Notes: a model not told the origin generated them from the letters alone. A DNA stretch of 64,000 nt from Sulfuritalea sp. (GCA_023229685.1 JALNYT010000004.1:291628-355627); one strand, 5' to 3'. Positions 34,060 through 43,694 are shown, counted from the first letter of the stretch. Translations and numbers: made by a program.

Positions 34060-35922
34060 TCAACTATTAATTTCCGCGGCAAGTTTTGCTTCCACGCTGC
34101 GTACTATACCGGCATCGTCAAGGCCGACTTCTGCCAGCAGCAATGCCGAATCGCCATGGTCGATGAACCTGTCCGGCAGGCCGAGGCGCAACAGGGGAGT
34201 GCGCAGGCCGGACAATTCCAGTGCTCGCGCCACTTCAGCGCCTGCGCCGCCGATCAGGGCGTTTTCCTCGATGGTCACCAGCAGTTCATGGCTCGCGGCG
34301 AGTTGGCGGACCAGTTCGGTGTCCAGTGGTTTGACGAAGCGCATATTGGCGACTGTGGCGTCAAGTGTTTCGGCTGCCTTGAGCGCGGGCGTCAGCATCG
34401 CGCCAAACGCCAGGAGTGCCACTCCCTTGCCTTGCCGCCGCAGTTCGCCCTTGCCTGGGGTCAAGGTGTCGAGTCCCGGCTCTATGGCTGTTCCAGGCCC
34501 GCTGCCGCGCGGGTAGCGTACGGCGCTTGGACCGTTGAGAGTGAAGGCCGTGGAGAGCATCTTGCGGCATTCGTTCTCGTCGCTCGGTGTCATCACCACC
34601 ATGTTCGGAATGCACGTCAGGTAGGAAAGATCGAATGCGCCGTTGTGCGTTGCGCCGTCGGCGCCGACCAGTCCGCCGCGGTCTATCGCGAACACGACGG
34701 GAAGATTCTGCAGGGCGATGTCGTGGATCAGTTGGTCATAGGCGCGCTGGAGAAAGGTCGAATAGATCGCGACCACCGGCTTCATGCCTTCGCAGGCCAG
34801 TCCGCCGGCAAAGGTAACCGCGTGCTGCTCGGCGATGCCGACATCGAAGAAGCGCTGGGGGAATTCCTGCGCGAAGCGCACCATGCCCGAGCCCTCCCGC
34901 ATGGCCGGGGTGATGCCGATCAGGCGGGGGTCGGCCTGCGCCTGGTCGCACAACCAGTCGCCAAATACCTGGGTGTAGGTCAGCCGGCCGCTTGCTTTGG
35001 CCGGCTCGATGCCGTTGGCGGCGTCGAACTTGCCGACACCGTGGTAGAGGATGGGGTCCGCTTCGGCGAGTTTATAGCCCTGGCCCTTCCTCGTGATGAC
35101 ATGGAGGAACTGCGGACCCTTCAGCCTGCGCAGGTTCTGCAGCGTCGGAATCAGCGCATCGAGGTCGTGCCCGTCGATGGGGCCGAGGTAGTTGAAGCCG
35201 AGTTCCTCGAATAGGGTGCCCGGCGAGATCATCCCCTTGACGTGCTCCTCGACGCGATTGGCAAACTCCAGCACATTGGGCATCGACGACAACACTTTTT
35301 CGCCGGCACGCCGCGCTGCATTGAAGGTGCCTCCCGACAGCAGTCGCGCCAGATACTTGTTGAGCGCGCCCACCGGCGGCGAGATGGACATGTCATTGTC
35401 ATTAAGGATGACGAGCAGGTTGGCGTCGATCACGCCGGCATTGTTGAGGGCCTCGAAGGCCTGTCCCGCAGACATGGCGCCGTCGCCGATGATGGCGGCG
35501 ACGCGGCGTTCCTCACCCCGGTTGCGTGCGGCGACCGCCATGCCCAGCGCGGCGGAGATCGAGGTCGATGAATGGCCGACGCCGAAGGTGTCGTATTCAC
35601 TCTCGCTGCGGCGCGGGAAGCCTGACACGCCACCCTTCATGCGCAGGCGCTCCATGCCCGCACGCCTGCCGGTCAGTGCCTTGTGCGGATAGGTCTGATG
35701 ACCCACGTCCCACACCAGACGATCCTCGGGAGTGTCGAACACATAATGCAGTGCGACTGTCAGCTCGACGGTGCCCAGATTGGAAGACAGATGTCCCCCG
35801 GTTTTCGATACCGATTCGAGCAGAAACGCCCGCAGTTCGTCGGCGACCTGGGGCAGTTGGTCGCGCTCCAGCGCGCGCAGGTCAGCAGGGCAAAGAATGC
35901 TGTCGAGCAAGGGATGGCTCAT
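34060..35922 (-). CDS. dxs: Dxs, 1-deoxy-D-xylulose-5-phosphate synthase
   Basis: A 620-residue ThDP enzyme that joins pyruvate and glyceraldehyde 3-phosphate, the entry to the MEP isoprenoid pathway. The N-terminal ThDP part holds GHSSTSISAALG and IGDGAMSAGQAFEALNNAG, and the transketolase central region DVGIAEQHAVTFAGGLA is present. Its ATG shares one base with the ispA stop (TGATG), so the pair are coupled. Confidence 0.97.
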   Translation of the reverse strand: MSHPLLDSILCPADLRALERDQLPQVADELRAFLLESVSKTGGHLSSNLGTVELTVALHYVFDTPEDRLVWDVGHQTYPHKALTGRRAGMERLRMKGGVSGFPRRSESEYDTFGVGHSSTSISAALGMAVAARNRGEERRVAAIIGDGAMSAGQAFEALNNAGVIDANLLVILNDNDMSISPPVGALNKYLARLLSGGTFNAARRAGEKVLSSMPNVLEFANRVEEHVKGMISPGTLFEELGFNYLGPIDGHDLDALIPTLQNLRRLKGPQFLHVITRKGQGYKLAEADPILYHGVGKFDAANGIEPAKASGRLTYTQVFGDWLCDQAQADPRLIGITPAMREGSGMVRFAQEFPQRFFDVGIAEQHAVTFAGGLACEGMKPVVAIYSTFLQRAYDQLIHDIALQNLPVVFAIDRGGLVGADGATHNGAFDLSYLTCIPNMVVMTPSDENECRKMLSTAFTLNGPSAVRYPRGSGPGTAIEPGLDTLTPGKGELRRQGKGVALLAFGAMLTPALKAAETLDATVANMRFVKPLDTELVRQLAASHELLVTIEENALIGGAGAEVARALELSGLRTPLLRLGLPDRFIDHGDSALLLAEVGLDDAGIVRSVEAKLAAEINS

Positions 35923-36806
35923 CAGAAGGTCCGCTCGACGATGAAGTCGGTAAGTTCGTGCAGGCGAGTGGCGGATTCGCCAAACGGAGCCAGCGCGTCG
36001 TGCGCGTCCTGTCTCAATTTGCTTGCCATGGCTTTGGCTTCGCCGGCGCCGAGGATGTTGACATAGGTTGGTTTGTTCTGCGCGGCGTCCTTGCCGGCGG
36101 TTTTTCCCAGTGTTGCCGTGCTGGCTTCGGTGTCGAGGATATCGTCAACCACCTGAAATAGCAGCCCGATCCGGTTGGCGAAACGGCCGAGACGATCCAG
36201 CGCGTCGGGCGTGGCTTCGCCGCAATGGGCGCCGAGCAGCACTGCGGCGCGGATCAGCGCCCCGGTCTTGTGAATATGCATGAACTCCAGTTCGCTGATC
36301 GTCAGCTGCTGGCCAACGGCCGCCAGATCGATTGCCTGGCCGCCGGCCATGCCGCGCGATCCGGAGGCGGTCGCCAGCAGATGCAGCATATCGAGTTGTC
36401 GGGTTGCAGCGATGCCCGCAAGGGGATTCGAAAGAGTCTGAAAAGCCTGCGTCTGCAGGGCATCGCCGACCAGAAGTGCGGTCGCTTCGTCAAACTCGAC
36501 GTGGCAGGTTGGCTTGCCGCGGCGCAGGACATCGTTGTCCATGCAGGGCAGGTCGTCGTGTACCAGCGAATAGGCGTGGATCAGTTCGACGGCAATGGCA
36601 GGGGCGTCGAGCAGCGGACTGTCAGCGCCAAAGATCGAGCCGGCCGCATGGCATAGCAGCGGACGGACGCGCTTGCCGCCGCCCAGCACGGCATAGCGCA
36701 TCGCTTCATGCAGGCGCGCCGGGGCGAGTTCGGACGGCGGCAAGGCGGCTTCCAGGGCCGCTTCGGTGCGTTGCTGGATGCCGGACATCCAGGTGGAAAA
36801 ATTCAT
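35922..36806 (-). CDS. ispA: IspA, farnesyl diphosphate synthase
   Basis: A 294-residue trans-prenyltransferase. The first aspartate-rich motif is DDLPCMDND and the second DDILD; GGGKRVRPLL is the IPP site. It condenses IPP with DMAPP and GPP to farnesyl diphosphate for quinones and bactoprenol. The start MNFSTWMSG is chosen because a longer frame runs into xseB. It lies in the xseB-ispA-dxs order shared by most gamma- and betaproteobacteria. Confidence 0.96.
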   Translation of the reverse strand: MNFSTWMSGIQQRTEAALEAALPPSELAPARLHEAMRYAVLGGGKRVRPLLCHAAGSIFGADSPLLDAPAIAVELIHAYSLVHDDLPCMDNDVLRRGKPTCHVEFDEATALLVGDALQTQAFQTLSNPLAGIAATRQLDMLHLLATASGSRGMAGGQAIDLAAVGQQLTISELEFMHIHKTGALIRAAVLLGAHCGEATPDALDRLGRFANRIGLLFQVVDDILDTEASTATLGKTAGKDAAQNKPTYVNILGAGEAKAMASKLRQDAHDALAPFGESATRLHELTDFIVERTF

Positions 36807-36813
36807 GGATGTC

Positions 36814-37116
36814 TCAGCTTTCCTGTTCGCCGCCGGTCTCCGGATTCCCCGGGGAGACTTCCTTCGGGGCGTCGAAGTCGCGCAATCCATTGGCGTCGAG
36901 GATGCGTATCTGCTGCTCGGCCGCGGTCAGGGTCTCCTGACACTGGCGCAACAGCGCCACGCCGCGCTTGTAGGCGTCCAGCGCATCCTGCAACGGCATT
37001 TGCCCGGCTTCCATCGCGGCGACTATGCCCTCCAGTTCGCTGAGAGCGCTTTCGAACGACGGGGGTATCGCGGCTGCTGAATCGATGTTTGGAACAGTGT
37101 TCTTGATAGTGGCCAT
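36814..37116 (-). CDS. xseB: XseB, exodeoxyribonuclease VII small subunit
   Basis: A 100-residue protein with the family core FESALSELEGIVAAMEAGQMPLQDAL and YKRGVALLRQCQETL, a helical hairpin that multimerises on XseA. The N- and C-termini are longer than in the shortest homologues and end in an acidic tail. It starts the xseB-ispA-dxs unit. The large subunit gene is not in the window. Confidence 0.93.
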   Translation of the reverse strand: MATIKNTVPNIDSAAAIPPSFESALSELEGIVAAMEAGQMPLQDALDAYKRGVALLRQCQETLTAAEQQIRILDANGLRDFDAPKEVSPGNPETGGEQES

Positions 37117-37301
37117 GAGTGAAGCCTCGGCCGAGAGCGGTGACCAGCGGCAAGGGAAAACCGTAAAAATAGCCTAAGGTGCGCCCTCTGGTCAAATTGG
37201 CTACAATTGCGCGGCCGGTTTGTACCGGCAGTTTGTCCGTCCTGGCGGGTGTTTCCGTCCATTTCCGGTTTCCGGGTAAACCCTCTTGAAGATTGGGAAT
37301 C

Positions 37302-38402
37302 ATGTCTGATGTCGGCGCCCGAGCACTCCTCACTCCGGGTGCGTCGCAGCTTCCGGTTGAGTGGTATTTCGATGAAAAGCTCTTCGAACAGGAGAAGAAG
37401 CTGATCTTCGATGCCGGCCCGGGCTATGTCGGTCATGAGTTGATGGTTCCGGAACTGCACGACTATCGTTCGCAGGAGTGGCACGACCATGCACGGATGG
37501 TCGTCCGCCAGCCCGACGGTTGCTACGAGATGTCAAACGTCTGCCGTCATCGCCAGGCGATCATGTTGCAGGGTGCCGGCAATGCGAAAAACATTGTCTG
37601 TCCGATCCATCGCTGGACCTATGACGCCGGCGGCGAACTCATCGGCGCTCCGTATTTTCCGGCCAATCCCTGCCTCAATCTGGCCAGGCAGAAACTCGAG
37701 AACTGGCACGGACTGCTGTTCAAGGGCCCGCGCTCGGCCGGCGCAGACCTCGCCGGTATGAAGGTCGCGAGCGAGCTCAATTTTTCCGGCTACAAGCTCG
37801 ATCACGTCGAACTGCACCAGTGCAACTACAACTGGAAGACTTTCATCGAGGTGTATCTCGAGGACTATCACGTCGTCCCCTATCACCCGGGACTCGGTGG
37901 TTTCGTCACCTGCGACGACCTGACCTGGCAGTTCGGCGACTGGTATTCGGTGCAGCGTGTCGGCGTCACTTCCCTGGCAAAGCCCGGTACGGCGACCTAT
38001 CAGCGCTGGCACAAGGCGGTGCTCGAGTATTACAACGGCGAGTTGCCGAAGCACGGCGCGATCTGGCTTACCTATTTCCCGAACATCATGGTCGAGTGGT
38101 ATCCCCATGTGCTGGTGGTGTCGACGCTGGTGCCGCAGGACGTCGACAAGACCCTGAATGTGGTCGAGTTCTACTATCCCGAGGACATTGCCCTGTTCGA
38201 GCCCGAGTTCATCAAGGCCGAGCAGGCCGCGTACATGGAGACGGCGATCGAGGATGACGACATTGGCGAACGCATGGATCGCGGCCGTCGCGCCCTGATG
38301 AAGCAGGGGCGCAGTGAAGTCGGTCCCTATCAGTCGCCCATGGAAGACGGCATGCAGCATTTCCATGAGTTCTATCGGCGCGTGATGGCCGCACACATCT
38401 GA
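37302..38402 (+). CDS. Rieske-type aromatic ring-hydroxylating oxygenase alpha subunit
   Basis: A 366-residue oxygenase subunit. The Rieske 2Fe-2S ligands are CRH (in VCRHRQ) and CPIH (in CPIHRW), and the mononuclear iron histidines are in EDYHVVPYHPG, preceded by NWKTFIEVYLEDYH. The substrate cannot be told; family members oxidise aromatics, carnitine, choline-like amines or sterol side chains. No reductase, ferredoxin or beta subunit lies next to it, so electron donors must be elsewhere. A terminator follows at once, making it a single-gene unit. Confidence 0.85.
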   Translation: MSDVGARALLTPGASQLPVEWYFDEKLFEQEKKLIFDAGPGYVGHELMVPELHDYRSQEWHDHARMVVRQPDGCYEMSNVCRHRQAIMLQGAGNAKNIVCPIHRWTYDAGGELIGAPYFPANPCLNLARQKLENWHGLLFKGPRSAGADLAGMKVASELNFSGYKLDHVELHQCNYNWKTFIEVYLEDYHVVPYHPGLGGFVTCDDLTWQFGDWYSVQRVGVTSLAKPGTATYQRWHKAVLEYYNGELPKHGAIWLTYFPNIMVEWYPHVLVVSTLVPQDVDKTLNVVEFYYPEDIALFEPEFIKAEQAAYMETAIEDDDIGERMDRGRRALMKQGRSEVGPYQSPMEDGMQHFHEFYRRVMAAHI

Positions 38403-38417
38403 TCGAGGAAACCTGAC

Positions 38418-38448
38418 ACGGGCGCCGGTGGTTTCCGGCGCCCGTTCC
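38418..38448 (+). terminator. Terminator after the Rieske oxygenase gene
   Basis: An 11-bp stem, ACGGGCGCCGG and CCGGCGCCCGT with loop TGGTTT, is followed by TTCC. It overlaps the N-terminal extension that the next frame could otherwise use, which supports the later DMT start. Confidence 0.65.
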
Positions 38449-38454
38449 ATTTAC

Positions 38455-39318
38455 ATGCAGTCACTCTGGATGATCGCGGCAAGCCTGCTGTTTGCCTGCA
38501 TGGGCGTCTGCGTAAAGCTTGGCGCGGCACAGTTCTCCGCTGCGGAACTGGTGTTCTGGCGGGGCTTTATCGCCACGCTGATTCTCGGCTCCTACGTTCT
38601 GGTGCGCCGGCTTCCGCTGGCCACGCCGCATGCGCGGACCCACGTCGTGCGCGGTTTTGCGGGTTTCGTCTCGCTGGTGATGTATTTCTATGCCATCAGC
38701 CTGATTCCGCTGGCGGCGGCGGTGACCCTGAACTACACATCGCCGCTGTTTCTGGCGCTGCTGCTGGTGCTCTGGCTGAAGGAGCCGGTGCGGCGCGGAT
38801 TCTACGGAACGCTGGCAGCGGGCTTCATCGGCGTGATATGCCTGTTGCAACCCACACTCGGCGGCGACCAGTGGCTGGGCGCGGTGTTCGCCCTGGGCTC
38901 GGGGATCATTTCAAGCATCGCCTATCTCAACGTGCGCCGGCTGGGCGAATTGGGCGAGCCCGAATGGCGCACGGTATTCTATTTTTCCGCCCTCTCGGCG
39001 CTGGGTGGTTTGCCCTGGATGCTGGCGGCCAGCCCCTTCCATGCCAGCGATCTGCGTGGCTGGCTACTGCTCCTCGGGGTCGGCGGCTTCGGCGCGCTGG
39101 CACAGCTTTGCATGACAGCAGCCTACAAGCGCGGCAAGACGCTGGTCTCCGCCAGCCTCGCCTACAGCACGGTGATCTTCTCCAGCGCGTTCGGCATGCT
39201 GCTGTGGGACGAGACACTGCCCTGGCTTGGCTGGGCGGGCGTGCTTCTGATCGTTGTCAGCGGCCTGCTTGCCACCGCACTATCGCGCCGAACGGATACC
39301 GAAGCGGTGGTGGACTGA
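38455..39318 (+). CDS. DMT family transporter (two EamA domains)
   Basis: A 287-residue inner membrane protein with ten hydrophobic helices in two EamA repeats; the first includes FVSLVMYFYAISLIPLAAAVTLNYTSPLF and the second GALAQLCMTAAYKRGKTLVSASLAYSTVIF-type sequence (quoted in parts). EamA members export amino acids or other small metabolites. ATG at 38455 is used because the upstream part of the frame lies within a terminator. Substrate unknown. Confidence 0.85.
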   Translation: MQSLWMIAASLLFACMGVCVKLGAAQFSAAELVFWRGFIATLILGSYVLVRRLPLATPHARTHVVRGFAGFVSLVMYFYAISLIPLAAAVTLNYTSPLFLALLLVLWLKEPVRRGFYGTLAAGFIGVICLLQPTLGGDQWLGAVFALGSGIISSIAYLNVRRLGELGEPEWRTVFYFSALSALGGLPWMLAASPFHASDLRGWLLLLGVGGFGALAQLCMTAAYKRGKTLVSASLAYSTVIFSSAFGMLLWDETLPWLGWAGVLLIVVSGLLATALSRRTDTEAVVD

Positions 39319-39338
39319 AGGCCCGGCAGTTCCGACTG

Positions 39339-39360
39339 CGGCTGAGCGACAGATCAGCCG
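39339..39360. terminator. Hairpin between convergent genes
   Basis: CGGCTGA and TCAGCCG with an 8-nt loop, followed by GTAATTTTCC, end the DMT transcript. The right arm contains the stop codon of the opposite-strand ThDP enzyme. Confidence 0.5.
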
Positions 39361-41087
39361 GTAATTTTCCTCGTTACCGCGCGGGTCACCATGCGCAGGC
39401 GCTGCGCAAGGGGAAGGCGCTTGAAATTGGTTTTTACGGCGCCCTGCGTGAAGGCCGTGCGTTTCGAATAGTCCATGATCAGGTCGACGATTACCGGGCG
39501 TCCGACGGCGGCGAGTTCGCGGGCACGGGCGATGGCCTGGGGTACCTCGGAATTCGACGCCACCCGGATGTACTCGGCGCCGGTGGCGATGGCGACGCCG
39601 TTGAAGTCGATGGCGCCCAGCGCCGTGCAGGGCTTGCGATTGAACGGAATCTCCTGGGCCTGGGCGATCTGCGACAGTTCACCGTCATGGAACACGTAGT
39701 ACACCAGACCCAAACCCAGTCTAGTGGCGGAAACGATTTCCATGCAGGTCATGGTGAAGGCCCCGTCACCGACGATGGCGAACACTTCCCGCTCCGGATT
39801 GGCCAGTTTGGCGCCGATCGCCGCCGGCACCGCGTAGCCCATGCTGTTGAAATCGGTCGGCACGATCAGCGTCTTGGGGCAACGCACCGGGAACAGTTCG
39901 GCCGTCAGATAGGTGTGGTTGCCGTCGTCCACCACGGTGATCGCATTGTCGGGCACGGCGGTGCGCAGCGCGTTGAAAAATACCGCGGGGTTGACCTTGT
40001 CGCCGCTGTCGTGGCGCAGCCATTCCTCGTTGTAGGCCGTCTTGTCGCGCTGGATGCGTTGCTGCAGTTCGGCATTCGCCGGGCGCGCCGTGCCCAGGTG
40101 CTGCAATTCCTCCAGCAACAGTCCAAGCACCGCCCTGGCATCGCCTTCGAGGCTCACCCTGGCGGGATAGTTGGCGTTGAATACCGCGGGATTGATATCG
40201 GCGTGAATCAGGTTTGGCGGCACCGTGACGCCGAAGCTGCCCGTGGCAATCTCCGCAAAGCGGGTGCCGACCGCCAGCATGCAGTCGCAATCGGCGAAGG
40301 CATTGCGTGCCGCGGGCACCGCGGCGGCGCCGAAGCCGAAGCCGGTGTGCAGCGGATGGGCCGCGGAGAACACCGACAGGCCTTGCAGGGTGGTCGCTAC
40401 CGGCGCTTGGAGGAACTCTGCAATGGCCCGGATTTCGTGGGAGGCGTCGCGCGCACCCCAGCCGACAAACAGGGCCGGGTGGCGGGCGGCGAGGAGCATT
40501 TCAGCGGCGCTACGGATGTCCGCCGGCGCGGCTCTTTGCGCCTTGGCGATCAGAGGCGGCAGGGGCATGTCGCCCGCGTCGCCGGGAAACATCTGCAGGT
40601 TGACCGGAATCTCGACGAAGACCGGGCCGGGTTCGCCGGAGTGGGCAATCTCCCAGGCCTTGAACAGGGTCGGCACGATGTCCTCGTGGCGGGTGACGAG
40701 AAAGGTGGCCTTGGTCAGCGGCTTGAGGAAGGCGTGCTGATCCAGTTCGTGAAGCTGGTAACGCTTGTCCAGATCGGTGCGGATGCCGCCGCAGATGACC
40801 AGCATCGGCACGCCATCGAGAAAGGCCTCGCCGATGCCGCTGGCCGCGTGCGTCGCGCCCGCGGCGGGGACGATGACCAGCGTGCCGGTCAGGTCCGAAG
40901 TGCGGCTCATGCCGTCGGCCATGAAGGCGGCGCCGCCCTCATGGGTCACCAGTACCGGGGTGATCTGTGCCGAACTGTTGAGTTCGTCGTACAGCTCCGT
41001 GTTATGCACCCCGGGAATGCCGAAGGTATATTTGATGCCGAGGGCTTCGAGGGCTCGTACCGCTATCCATGCGCCGGTTCGTTTCAT
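39354..41087 (-). CDS. ThDP-binding enzyme of the acetolactate synthase family
   Basis: A 577-residue ThDP enzyme with the three usual domains: N-terminal PYR domain with the catalytic Glu in LVTHEGGAAFMADGMSR, central domain, and C-terminal PP domain with GDGAFTMTCME. It is not the biosynthetic synthase: ilvB is elsewhere, no small subunit is adjacent, and the usual NN pair after the GDG motif is replaced by FHDG. It may be a decarboxylase or lyase of 2-oxo acids. CGGAG stands 8 nt before the chosen ATG. The FAD dehydrogenase gene lies 28 nt upstream on the same strand, implying one operon. Confidence 0.8.
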   Translation of the reverse strand: MKRTGAWIAVRALEALGIKYTFGIPGVHNTELYDELNSSAQITPVLVTHEGGAAFMADGMSRTSDLTGTLVIVPAAGATHAASGIGEAFLDGVPMLVICGGIRTDLDKRYQLHELDQHAFLKPLTKATFLVTRHEDIVPTLFKAWEIAHSGEPGPVFVEIPVNLQMFPGDAGDMPLPPLIAKAQRAAPADIRSAAEMLLAARHPALFVGWGARDASHEIRAIAEFLQAPVATTLQGLSVFSAAHPLHTGFGFGAAAVPAARNAFADCDCMLAVGTRFAEIATGSFGVTVPPNLIHADINPAVFNANYPARVSLEGDARAVLGLLLEELQHLGTARPANAELQQRIQRDKTAYNEEWLRHDSGDKVNPAVFFNALRTAVPDNAITVVDDGNHTYLTAELFPVRCPKTLIVPTDFNSMGYAVPAAIGAKLANPEREVFAIVGDGAFTMTCMEIVSATRLGLGLVYYVFHDGELSQIAQAQEIPFNRKPCTALGAIDFNGVAIATGAEYIRVASNSEVPQAIARARELAAVGRPVIVDLIMDYSKRTAFTQGAVKTNFKRLPLAQRLRMVTRAVTRKITG

Positions 41088-41115
41088 GTGGTTTGCTCCG
41101 GGGTCTTGCTCGGTT

Positions 41116-42714
41116 TTAAGTGGCCGCGGCGGCGGACTGGCCGGCAATTCTGCCGGTGAGGATGCAGCCGCCGAGAAAGCCGCCTTCCAGCGCGCGCAGG
41201 CCGTGCATGCCGCCACCGCCGAAGCCCGCGGCTTCGCCTGCCGCATACAGGCCTGGTATGGCCTCGCCGGCGTGGTCAAGTACGCGGCTTTGCAGATCGG
41301 TCTGGATGCCGCCGAGGCTCTTGCGGCTGATGATGAACTCGCGCACCGCGACCAGCGGCCCGGCCTTCGGGTCGAGTATCTGCTGGAACTTGCAGGTGCG
41401 GATGCGGTCGCCCTGCCACCGCCTCACGTAGGCAATGCGCCGCAGTTGTTCGTCATTGTGCAGGGTTTGGCCGCGGGCGATCTGGGCATCGTAGCGTTCT
41501 GTCGCCGCGCGGATGGCATCGAGGCTCACCGCATCGTCGCCCTGGAGTGCATTCATCTTGTCCACCAGTTCCGGCAGGTCGCGGCCGACCACGAAGTCCT
41601 CGCAGGAACCGGTCATCTCGTCGTAGAGCCAGCGGTTGCCGAACAGCAGGTCGCGCAGGAAGGCGAGCTTCTTCTTGTCGCGAATCGACGGGTTGAACTC
41701 GGCGCCCGAAACCGCGAGTTCCTTGATCGCAATGCGCCGGTTCATCAGTTGCCAGGAGTACTGCCGTTCCAGGGCACAGACCTGAGCCACCAGATCGCGG
41801 GTGTCGAAGCCCGTCACCAGCGGCATCGGCCCGATGCGCCGGCCGCGCCAGTCGAGCCACAGGGCGGAGCGCGGCGGCACCAGCGACAGGCCGTGCCCCG
41901 GCTTGCGCGGCCGCGGATGACGTACGCCGGCGGCATAGTTCCACATTGCATCGAGGTGGGTAAGCTGGCCACCGACCGCGTCCACGGCATCATGCAGCCG
42001 GCCGTCGGCGCAGGGATGGGAACCGTTGAGAATAACCGGCGGCGGCGAGCCCCAGTCTCGATGCCAGTGCTGCCGCACCCGCTCGATGTTGCCGTTGAAG
42101 CCTCCGGCCGCGACAATCACGCTGCCGGCATGCACCTCGAAGGGGCGCTGATCTTGTTCGCCGATGCCGCTGCATCCTGTGACGGATCCATTCGATGTCA
42201 GCAGGCTTTCCACGCGCTGGCCGAAACGGATCTCGAGGTTCGCGCCCTGCGGATGTTGTTGCAGATGGTCGATCAGACGCAGCGCCAGTTCGCGCCCCGT
42301 GCCCCAGACGATATGAAAGCGCGGTACGGAATTGCCCGGTGTGTACAAACCGCGCTCGACCCAGTGCGGAGCAGGAAGGAAGCCAACGCCATGTTGTCGC
42401 AGCCAGCCGCCGACATCGTCGCGGCAGCGCTGCACATAGGCCTCCGCCCAGGCGCAGGGCCAACGGTCATTCGGGTCGAGTTCGCCGAACGCGTGCCAGT
42501 CGGCCAGCGCCAGCTCGGGCGTGTCGCGAATGCCGGCGCGGCGTTGCTCCGGTGTTCCGACGAGGAAGATGCCGCCAAAGCTTTCCTTCGCCAGGCCGCC
42601 GAAGTTTTCGGCCGTGTCTCGTTCGAGCAGCAGCACCCGGCGTCCGGCATCGAGCAGTTCCAGTGCGGCGCAAATACCTGCAATGCCGCCGCCGATGATG
42701 ATGACTTCGCTCAC
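41116..42714 (-). CDS. FAD-binding dehydrogenase (fumarate reductase/KsdD-like flavoprotein)
   Basis: A 532-residue flavoprotein with the dinucleotide fold VIIIGGGIAGICAALELLDAG at the start, an ENFGGLAKESFGGIF segment and a C-terminal FAD site with LYAAGEAAGFGGGGMHG. The size and motifs match the COG3573 group of predicted oxidoreductases, near 3-ketosteroid dehydrogenases and fumarate reductase flavoproteins. It starts the two-gene unit with the ThDP enzyme, suggesting joint action on an oxo acid or steroid-like substrate, but no substrate can be named. No signal peptide. Confidence 0.8.
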   Translation of the reverse strand: MSEVIIIGGGIAGICAALELLDAGRRVLLLERDTAENFGGLAKESFGGIFLVGTPEQRRAGIRDTPELALADWHAFGELDPNDRWPCAWAEAYVQRCRDDVGGWLRQHGVGFLPAPHWVERGLYTPGNSVPRFHIVWGTGRELALRLIDHLQQHPQGANLEIRFGQRVESLLTSNGSVTGCSGIGEQDQRPFEVHAGSVIVAAGGFNGNIERVRQHWHRDWGSPPPVILNGSHPCADGRLHDAVDAVGGQLTHLDAMWNYAAGVRHPRPRKPGHGLSLVPPRSALWLDWRGRRIGPMPLVTGFDTRDLVAQVCALERQYSWQLMNRRIAIKELAVSGAEFNPSIRDKKKLAFLRDLLFGNRWLYDEMTGSCEDFVVGRDLPELVDKMNALQGDDAVSLDAIRAATERYDAQIARGQTLHNDEQLRRIAYVRRWQGDRIRTCKFQQILDPKAGPLVAVREFIISRKSLGGIQTDLQSRVLDHAGEAIPGLYAAGEAAGFGGGGMHGLRALEGGFLGGCILTGRIAGQSAAAAT

Positions 42715-42912
42715 GGTCCCGTCTCCTCATGTCGTCGCCGGAGTTTAGCCCGAAATCAGGCCGCTCCCAATCGTGTCGATGGGCGGACTCGCGGGGCCGC
42801 GGTCAACAGTCGGCGCTGGCCGGACGGCGGCGTTGAATCGAATTGCCGGGAAATAGGGAAATGGCAAACACCGATGGAACCCGCTAAGCTGTTTCTTCGC
42901 AAGGAGAACTCG

Positions 42913-43617
42913 ATGCACATTAGAAGCTTGCTCGCCCTCGGTCTTATGCTTACCCCTGCCTGGGTCTCGGCACAAGCAGCGAGCACACCGTCCTCACTCT
43001 CGCTTGATGACGCTCGCGCCCAACGTGCCAGAGGCAAGGCTCTGAAAGATGAGGCGGAGAAGAAATACGAAGTAGAGAAGGCGGCATGTCAAAGAAAAGC
43101 TATCGCCATCAACTGTCTGAGTTCGGCGAAGGAACGGCGCACCGCAGCGCGTCAGGAAGCTGACACCCTGGAGCGGGAGGGACGCAGGGCCGAACGCGAA
43201 GCTCACCAGCGGGACGTCGAAGCCAAGGCCGCGAAGCGTGCGGCCGAAGCGCCGGGTCTCGAAGCCAAGCAGCAGGCGGATGCCGAACGCTATCGCGAGA
43301 AAGCGGCAGAAAGGGCTGCCGAGCGTAAGCGAAGCCTGGCCGAGGAGGCGACGAAGCTTGAAGGTCGTCGCAGCAAGCTGGCGGCCAAAAAGGCTGCGCG
43401 GCAAGTGAAGGTGGAGGAACAGCGGAAAGAGGAGGCAAAACGGGCGGAAAGGGCGCCGGAAAATGCCAGAAAACGAGCCGACCGGGAACGGCAGCATGCC
43501 GAGCGCGTGAAGAAGATCGATGAGCGGGCGCGGAATTATGCCGACCTGCTGAAGCGGCGGGAGGTCGATGAGGCGGCGACGCAGGCCGCCGCTTCAGCCG
43601 GGACATCGGCCAAGTGA
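42913..43617 (+). CDS. Exported, highly charged coiled-coil protein
   Basis: A 234-residue protein with a signal peptide (MHIRSLLALGLMLTPAWVSA, cut before QAA) followed by ~200 residues rich in Arg, Lys, Glu and Ala in heptad-like helices (ERYREKAAERAAERKR). Two cysteines are near residues 57 and 65. AAGGAGAACTCG precedes ATG. The family is not recognised; the composition recalls periplasmic coiled-coil proteins such as TolA-like or DUF-type fragments. The very long open frame that runs into it from the left is antisense to two genes and is not its N-terminus. Confidence 0.72.
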   Translation: MHIRSLLALGLMLTPAWVSAQAASTPSSLSLDDARAQRARGKALKDEAEKKYEVEKAACQRKAIAINCLSSAKERRTAARQEADTLEREGRRAEREAHQRDVEAKAAKRAAEAPGLEAKQQADAERYREKAAERAAERKRSLAEEATKLEGRRSKLAAKKAARQVKVEEQRKEEAKRAERAPENARKRADRERQHAERVKKIDERARNYADLLKRREVDEAATQAAASAGTSAK

Positions 43618-43633
43618 GTACGGACCGTGAGTG

Positions 43634-43659
43634 GTCAGCCGCCCCGCAGAGCGGCTGAC
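43634..43659. terminator. Hairpin between convergent genes
   Basis: A 9-bp perfect stem, GTCAGCCGC and GCGGCTGAC with loop CCCGCAGA, lies between the coiled-coil gene and the catalase-like gene. No T run follows on either side, so efficiency is uncertain. Confidence 0.5.
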
Positions 43660-43694
43660 GATGTCGATTCAGTTCGGCACCAAGCGGTAACTAG

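Noticed and set aside
40765..43617. A 950-codon open frame on the plus strand
   Set aside because: Most of it is antisense to the ThDP enzyme and FAD dehydrogenase, whose motifs are clear. Only the last 234 codons, from ATG at 42913 with a ribosome site and signal peptide, are credible.
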